Assembly: GCA_029777855.1 (NCBI GenBank)
Contig: JAKORL010000037.1
Coordinates: 1 to 54,605 of the forward strand
Source: Pseudomonadota bacterium
GTDB lineage: Bacteria; Pseudomonadota; Gammaproteobacteria; JAIEPX01
Length of the DNA stretch: 54,605 bases
Reading direction: 5' to 3'
The notes beneath the pieces are model-generated. The model did not search any database. It was given only the letters and a program-made list of their open reading frames with translations, and had not been told where the DNA came from. The position numbers and the translations under genes were made by a program. Below are positions 53,001 to 54,605 of this stretch, one piece after another (positions within the stretch are counted from its first letter, which is position 1; the number at the start of each line of letters is the position of its first letter).

Positions 53001-53349
53001 TATCAAAACAATGATTTATGAAGCTAAGCGTGGCGAATTAACAGTTGGTGATGAAGTCGTTGATAAACGACCTGAGGCTCGTCAGGTTTTACGTTTTATT
53101 GGTTTAAGACACACCAGTGAAAAAATATTAAAACAATTTGACGACAGTTATCGTGCCTACGTGAAAGAAGAAAATAAAGCCGTAGAATTTTCTGAGGATC
53201 GCGTGCAAAAAACATTCAAAGATTTCTTTGTGTCTAGGCAAGGTAAAGAGGCAATAAGGCAGGCTAAATTAGATTATCGTGATCATGGTGTATTAGTAGA
53301 TAATTTAGCTGCTGAAATTCAGAATAAATCTGTAGTTGCGGCGGGGTGA
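50005..53349 (+). CDS. Giant membrane protein with eleven 67-residue tandem repeats
   Basis: An 1114-residue protein I cannot assign. From about 100 to 905 it consists of about eleven full and one or two partial repeats of 66-70 residues. Each has a hydrophobic part (LFGIVSAPIVFALAV type), a second hydrophobic or amphipathic part ending Y(N/H)xRxxYNLLG, and a polar turn such as YGVFGDRKSYDDSR. One copy carries a 15-residue acidic insertion (SESENAQSDETDAAE). The N-terminus is hydrophobic and Gly/Ala-rich; the C-terminal 160 residues are charged and helical. It would make 20 or more membrane segments. DNA-level divergence among the units implies an old array. TATAAT at 49916-49921 and AGAGG before the ATG support expression. 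Confidence 0.75.
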   Translation: MGLFTQVASGLAEAGTNVISSVASGIAVTGKATWDYVVYPVGEVLVVHVAVPLAATGINLLGYIVEKALFGPPGLRPYAADGIFPANVDYGTRNKIVLEYGFDPYEHLHPVLDNLFGVIFGAGLGLFQYLNFAYIAIENIFKSFFYNLTASFNLVLGEYGFFGKRHSSNDPRSQSAQILFGILSFPLVAVFTLSINALDLSLTFLYHTFVSIIANITRTFNLILGNNGLFGERKSYDDSDRHILLQVLFGIVSAPIVFALAVFTNVFDIGFQLTYHTLASIYYNIRASYNLLGKYGIMGDRKGYDDHRESTVQKIIFGIITAPIVISVILLSNLVDGSSSFLYQFSVSVYRNLRPTVNLLGSYGVFGESLSYQDDRNIAAKIFFGLISMPVVLPVALISNVIDASSSFVLNYAKSVGYQIYINYNVLGKYGVLGPRRVNNDSRGLFAQWFYGALALPFTIPFNLIPNVIDFTLTFFKHTWLSFYYNIKYSLSLIKQVKQVKSSESENAQSDETDAAEQNVADNDPRHYLVRIIFGIPTLPLVLVSSVVSYTFIGGSHFIRNLLLSIKNNILATYNLLGKEGVFGERQSYNDSRSTSVKILFGAIGFPVVLVVSTLANLADFTLSFGKHFGLSVRHNIRVSYNLLGHDGVLGNYQDYTDERNVVLRFLFGVLSAVVVAPVIVVTNSVDVVATFGYHTALSFGHNLRATYHLLGQYGVVGSIAPYKDDRDIILRVFFGIVSAPAVFVVSTLLNVIDITLSLLAHTATSFGINIARTFNVILGDHGVFGDRLTVGDPRNVVAQVVYGILSAPFVFSVAVVTNTADLFFTSLYHGTLSYARNIHVTFNILGNYGVMGDHRDYDDSRNSVVRILFGLLTAPAVLVTAAVTNTLDVAFTGIYYVGKTLSTPKFWKILGGIIGGSVAAVVALPAFLARRTLKSVYYIVIGGWTDPELNSRKVTKSLFNIVTLGVSGLAFKYFGISSRFRSAYMKEGSDEIQAGKQAIKTMIYEAKRGELTVGDEVVDKRPEARQVLRFIGLRHTSEKILKQFDDSYRAYVKEENKAVEFSEDRVQKTFKDFFVSRQGKEAIRQAKLDYRDHGVLVDNLAAEIQNKSVVAAG

Positions 53350-53352
53350 TTT

Positions 53353-54108
53353 ATGGCTGTAGAAAATAAAGAAACAAATCTTGGTGCATTACCACTGAAT
53401 GTTTATCAAAAGCTCGCAGAGTATCTTGAAGATAAAGATCTGGCAACTCTAGCTAAATTGTGTAAAGGAACAAGCGTAAGTTTACCCAAAATACCCCAGT
53501 ATTCTGGTGCCAAAGCACGAGCTGAATTTTTTGTTAAGGTTGGTAAGCAAAGAGAATTATTGCTTCAACATGCGCGAACACAAGGTGATTTTTTAAATGC
53601 GCTGATAACCGGTACTGATGAGCAAAAGGTGCAACGCTACAAAGAATTACTGCGTATTTCTCAGGGTGATTTTAATTTCGTATCGCAGTCGCAAGCGATC
53701 AACACTTTAAAAAGTAAAATGCAATATGAAAATTGTGATCTTTTGCCTTTGCTTGCTGCATTAAAGCTCGAAATTATTAAAACCAAACCCGCCGAATCGG
53801 AATATTTTCTCAATATTAATAATGAACAGACTAAGTTTGATTATCAGGAAGGGTACGGTAGCATTATTTTTTTTAGTGTTGTAGGTGTTGTGGCACTTAT
53901 CATTGCAGCCGCACCGCTTGTGGGCTCGTTTGTTTTTTCAAGTGTGGTGCTTGCAAATGTGTTGCCGTATATTATTGCAGCTGCAGTTGCGGGTGTCGTG
54001 TCGCTTTCCTATGCGGGGACTCTTGGTGATCAGCACCAACGTGGGTTACATGAATTCGTTTTAGATGAATCCTTCTTATCCCCAACCATGGTCCATCTTT
54101 CCCAATAG
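53353..54108 (+). CDS. F-box-like membrane protein cotranscribed with the repeat protein
   Basis: A 251-residue protein starting three bases after the giant gene's stop with GGGG six bases before the ATG, so the two form an operon. Residues 10-40 (LGALPLNVYQKLAEYLEDKD and then LATLAKLCKGT) resemble an F-box. The central 120 residues are helical. Two long hydrophobic segments, IIFFSVVGVVALIIAAAPLV and VLPYIIAAAVAGVVSLSYAG, span about 175-220, followed by a short polar tail. The combination of F-box-like and membrane-hairpin regions suggests a protein placed in a host membrane, but this is inference. Confidence 0.72.
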   Translation: MAVENKETNLGALPLNVYQKLAEYLEDKDLATLAKLCKGTSVSLPKIPQYSGAKARAEFFVKVGKQRELLLQHARTQGDFLNALITGTDEQKVQRYKELLRISQGDFNFVSQSQAINTLKSKMQYENCDLLPLLAALKLEIIKTKPAESEYFLNINNEQTKFDYQEGYGSIIFFSVVGVVALIIAAAPLVGSFVFSSVVLANVLPYIIAAAVAGVVSLSYAGTLGDQHQRGLHEFVLDESFLSPTMVHLSQ

Positions 54109-54130
54109 ACCCGACTTCTTTTCTTATTTA

Positions 54131-54159
54131 TTGACTTTTCATGTCCGCTGCGTGAGAAT
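54131..54159 (+). promoter_or_regulatory. Promoter of the tRNA-tuf operon
   Basis: TTGACT (54131-54136), 17 bases, GAGAAT (54154-54159) is positioned 16 bases before the mature tRNA-Tyr 5' end and is the only good sigma-70 candidate upstream of the cluster. Confidence 0.55.
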
Positions 54160-54175
54160 CAAATGCTTTATTTTC

Positions 54176-54260
54176 GGAGGGGTTCCCGAGTGGTTAAAGG
54201 GACCAGACTGTAAATCTGGCGGCTCTGCCTTCGTAGGTTCAAATCCTACCCCCTCCACCA
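54176..54260 (+). tRNA. tRNA-Tyr (anticodon GTA)
   Basis: An 85-base type II tRNA with acceptor pair GGAGGGG/CCCCTCC, long variable arm, anticodon GTA at 54210-54212, TTCAAATCC T-loop and encoded CCA. Order Tyr-Gly-Thr-tuf is the classical gammaproteobacterial cluster. Confidence 0.97.
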
Positions 54261-54276
54261 GTTGTGAGTTAGGACT

Positions 54277-54350
54277 GCGGGTGTAGTTCAATGGTAGAAC
54301 TTCAGCCTTCCAAGCTGATAGCGTGGGTTCGATTCCCATCACCCGCTCCA
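54277..54350 (+). tRNA. tRNA-Gly (anticodon TCC)
   Basis: Acceptor GCGGGTG/CACCCGC, anticodon loop CTTCCAA with TCC at 54309-54311, T-loop TTCGATTCC and encoded CCA. It reads GGA/GGG codons. Confidence 0.97.
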
Positions 54351-54379
54351 TACAGGATGCGCTCAAACGGCGGGCTATA

Positions 54380-54454
<75 letters not shown>

Positions 54455-54498
54455 AAACGTAGACCGACACCTACGTTAATTGTTTATTTTACTGATGA

Positions 54499-54605
<107 letters not shown>

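Overview
The window is AT-rich DNA from a gammaproteobacterium, most likely a host-associated member of the order Legionellales (Legionella, Coxiella, Rickettsiella, Aquicella or Berkiella-like). The grounds are two LbtU-type siderophore porins, a core of typical gammaproteobacterial gene neighbourhoods (zapA-6S RNA-fthC, pepP-ubiH-ubiI, rnfB-nth, mrp-dcd, hslVU, tRNA-Tyr/Gly/Thr-tuf) and many genes with eukaryote-like domains: F-box-like plus ankyrin proteins, a Ser/Thr kinase, a CX5R phosphoinositide-phosphatase-like protein, a Fic enzyme, a tubulin-tyrosine-ligase-like protein and an ankyrin-TIKI/TraB-like protein. The species is inferred, not proven; no Dot/Icm genes lie in the window.

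Layout. 1-5.0 kb: start of an unknown gene, a decayed copy of a release-factor-like gene tail, then a convergent ankyrin gene and kinase gene. 5.0-11.6 kb: housekeeping block with a GGQ release-factor-like gene, rhomboid protease, fthC, 6S RNA, zapA and a small coiled-coil gene, then the divergent pepP-ubiH-ubiI operon. 11.6-15.9 kb: beta-CASP metallo-hydrolase, TTL-like ATP-grasp protein and an exported CocE-type hydrolase. 15.9-18.7 kb: a YtrA-like operon (ABC ATPase, permease, GntR repressor, GIN-domain protein) behind a near-consensus promoter overlapped by a perfect palindrome. 18.7-20.8 kb: palindromic repeat, a probable Fic antitoxin convergent with a Fic gene, and a membrane protein. 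20.8-28.6 kb: dapB, sodB, a peroxiredoxin with a Fur box, LbtU-type porin 1 behind a long structured leader, rnt-pyrC and LbtU-type porin 2.

28.7-33.1 kb: divergent effector-like genes (F-box/ankyrin; CX5R phosphatase). 33.2-35.5 kb: an AAA ATPase gene between two 111-bp copies of the nth 3' end. 35.5-44.0 kb: rnfB, metG, response regulator, mrp, dcd, ihfB, DUF2066, hda and hslVU with a sigma-32-type promoter. 44.2-49.2 kb: proline-rich lipoprotein, a 34-bp inverted repeat, ankyrin-TIKI-like protein, an unknown repeat protein and a DUF2147 protein. 49.4-54.1 kb: a LuxR-type regulator, a very large membrane protein built of about eleven 67-residue repeats, and an F-box-like membrane protein cotranscribed with it. 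54.2 kb to the end: three tRNA genes and the start of tuf.

The most unusual signals are: two cargo blocks (kinase/ankyrin, and AAA ATPase) each bracketed by about 110 bp of duplicated 3' end of a neighbouring core gene, with no integrase; the 1114-residue repeat membrane protein; the small SxxxEG protein that shares its stop region with Fic; the ankyrin-TIKI fusion; the fthC ribosome-binding site inside the 6S RNA closing stem; and the structured leader of LbtU-type porin 1.
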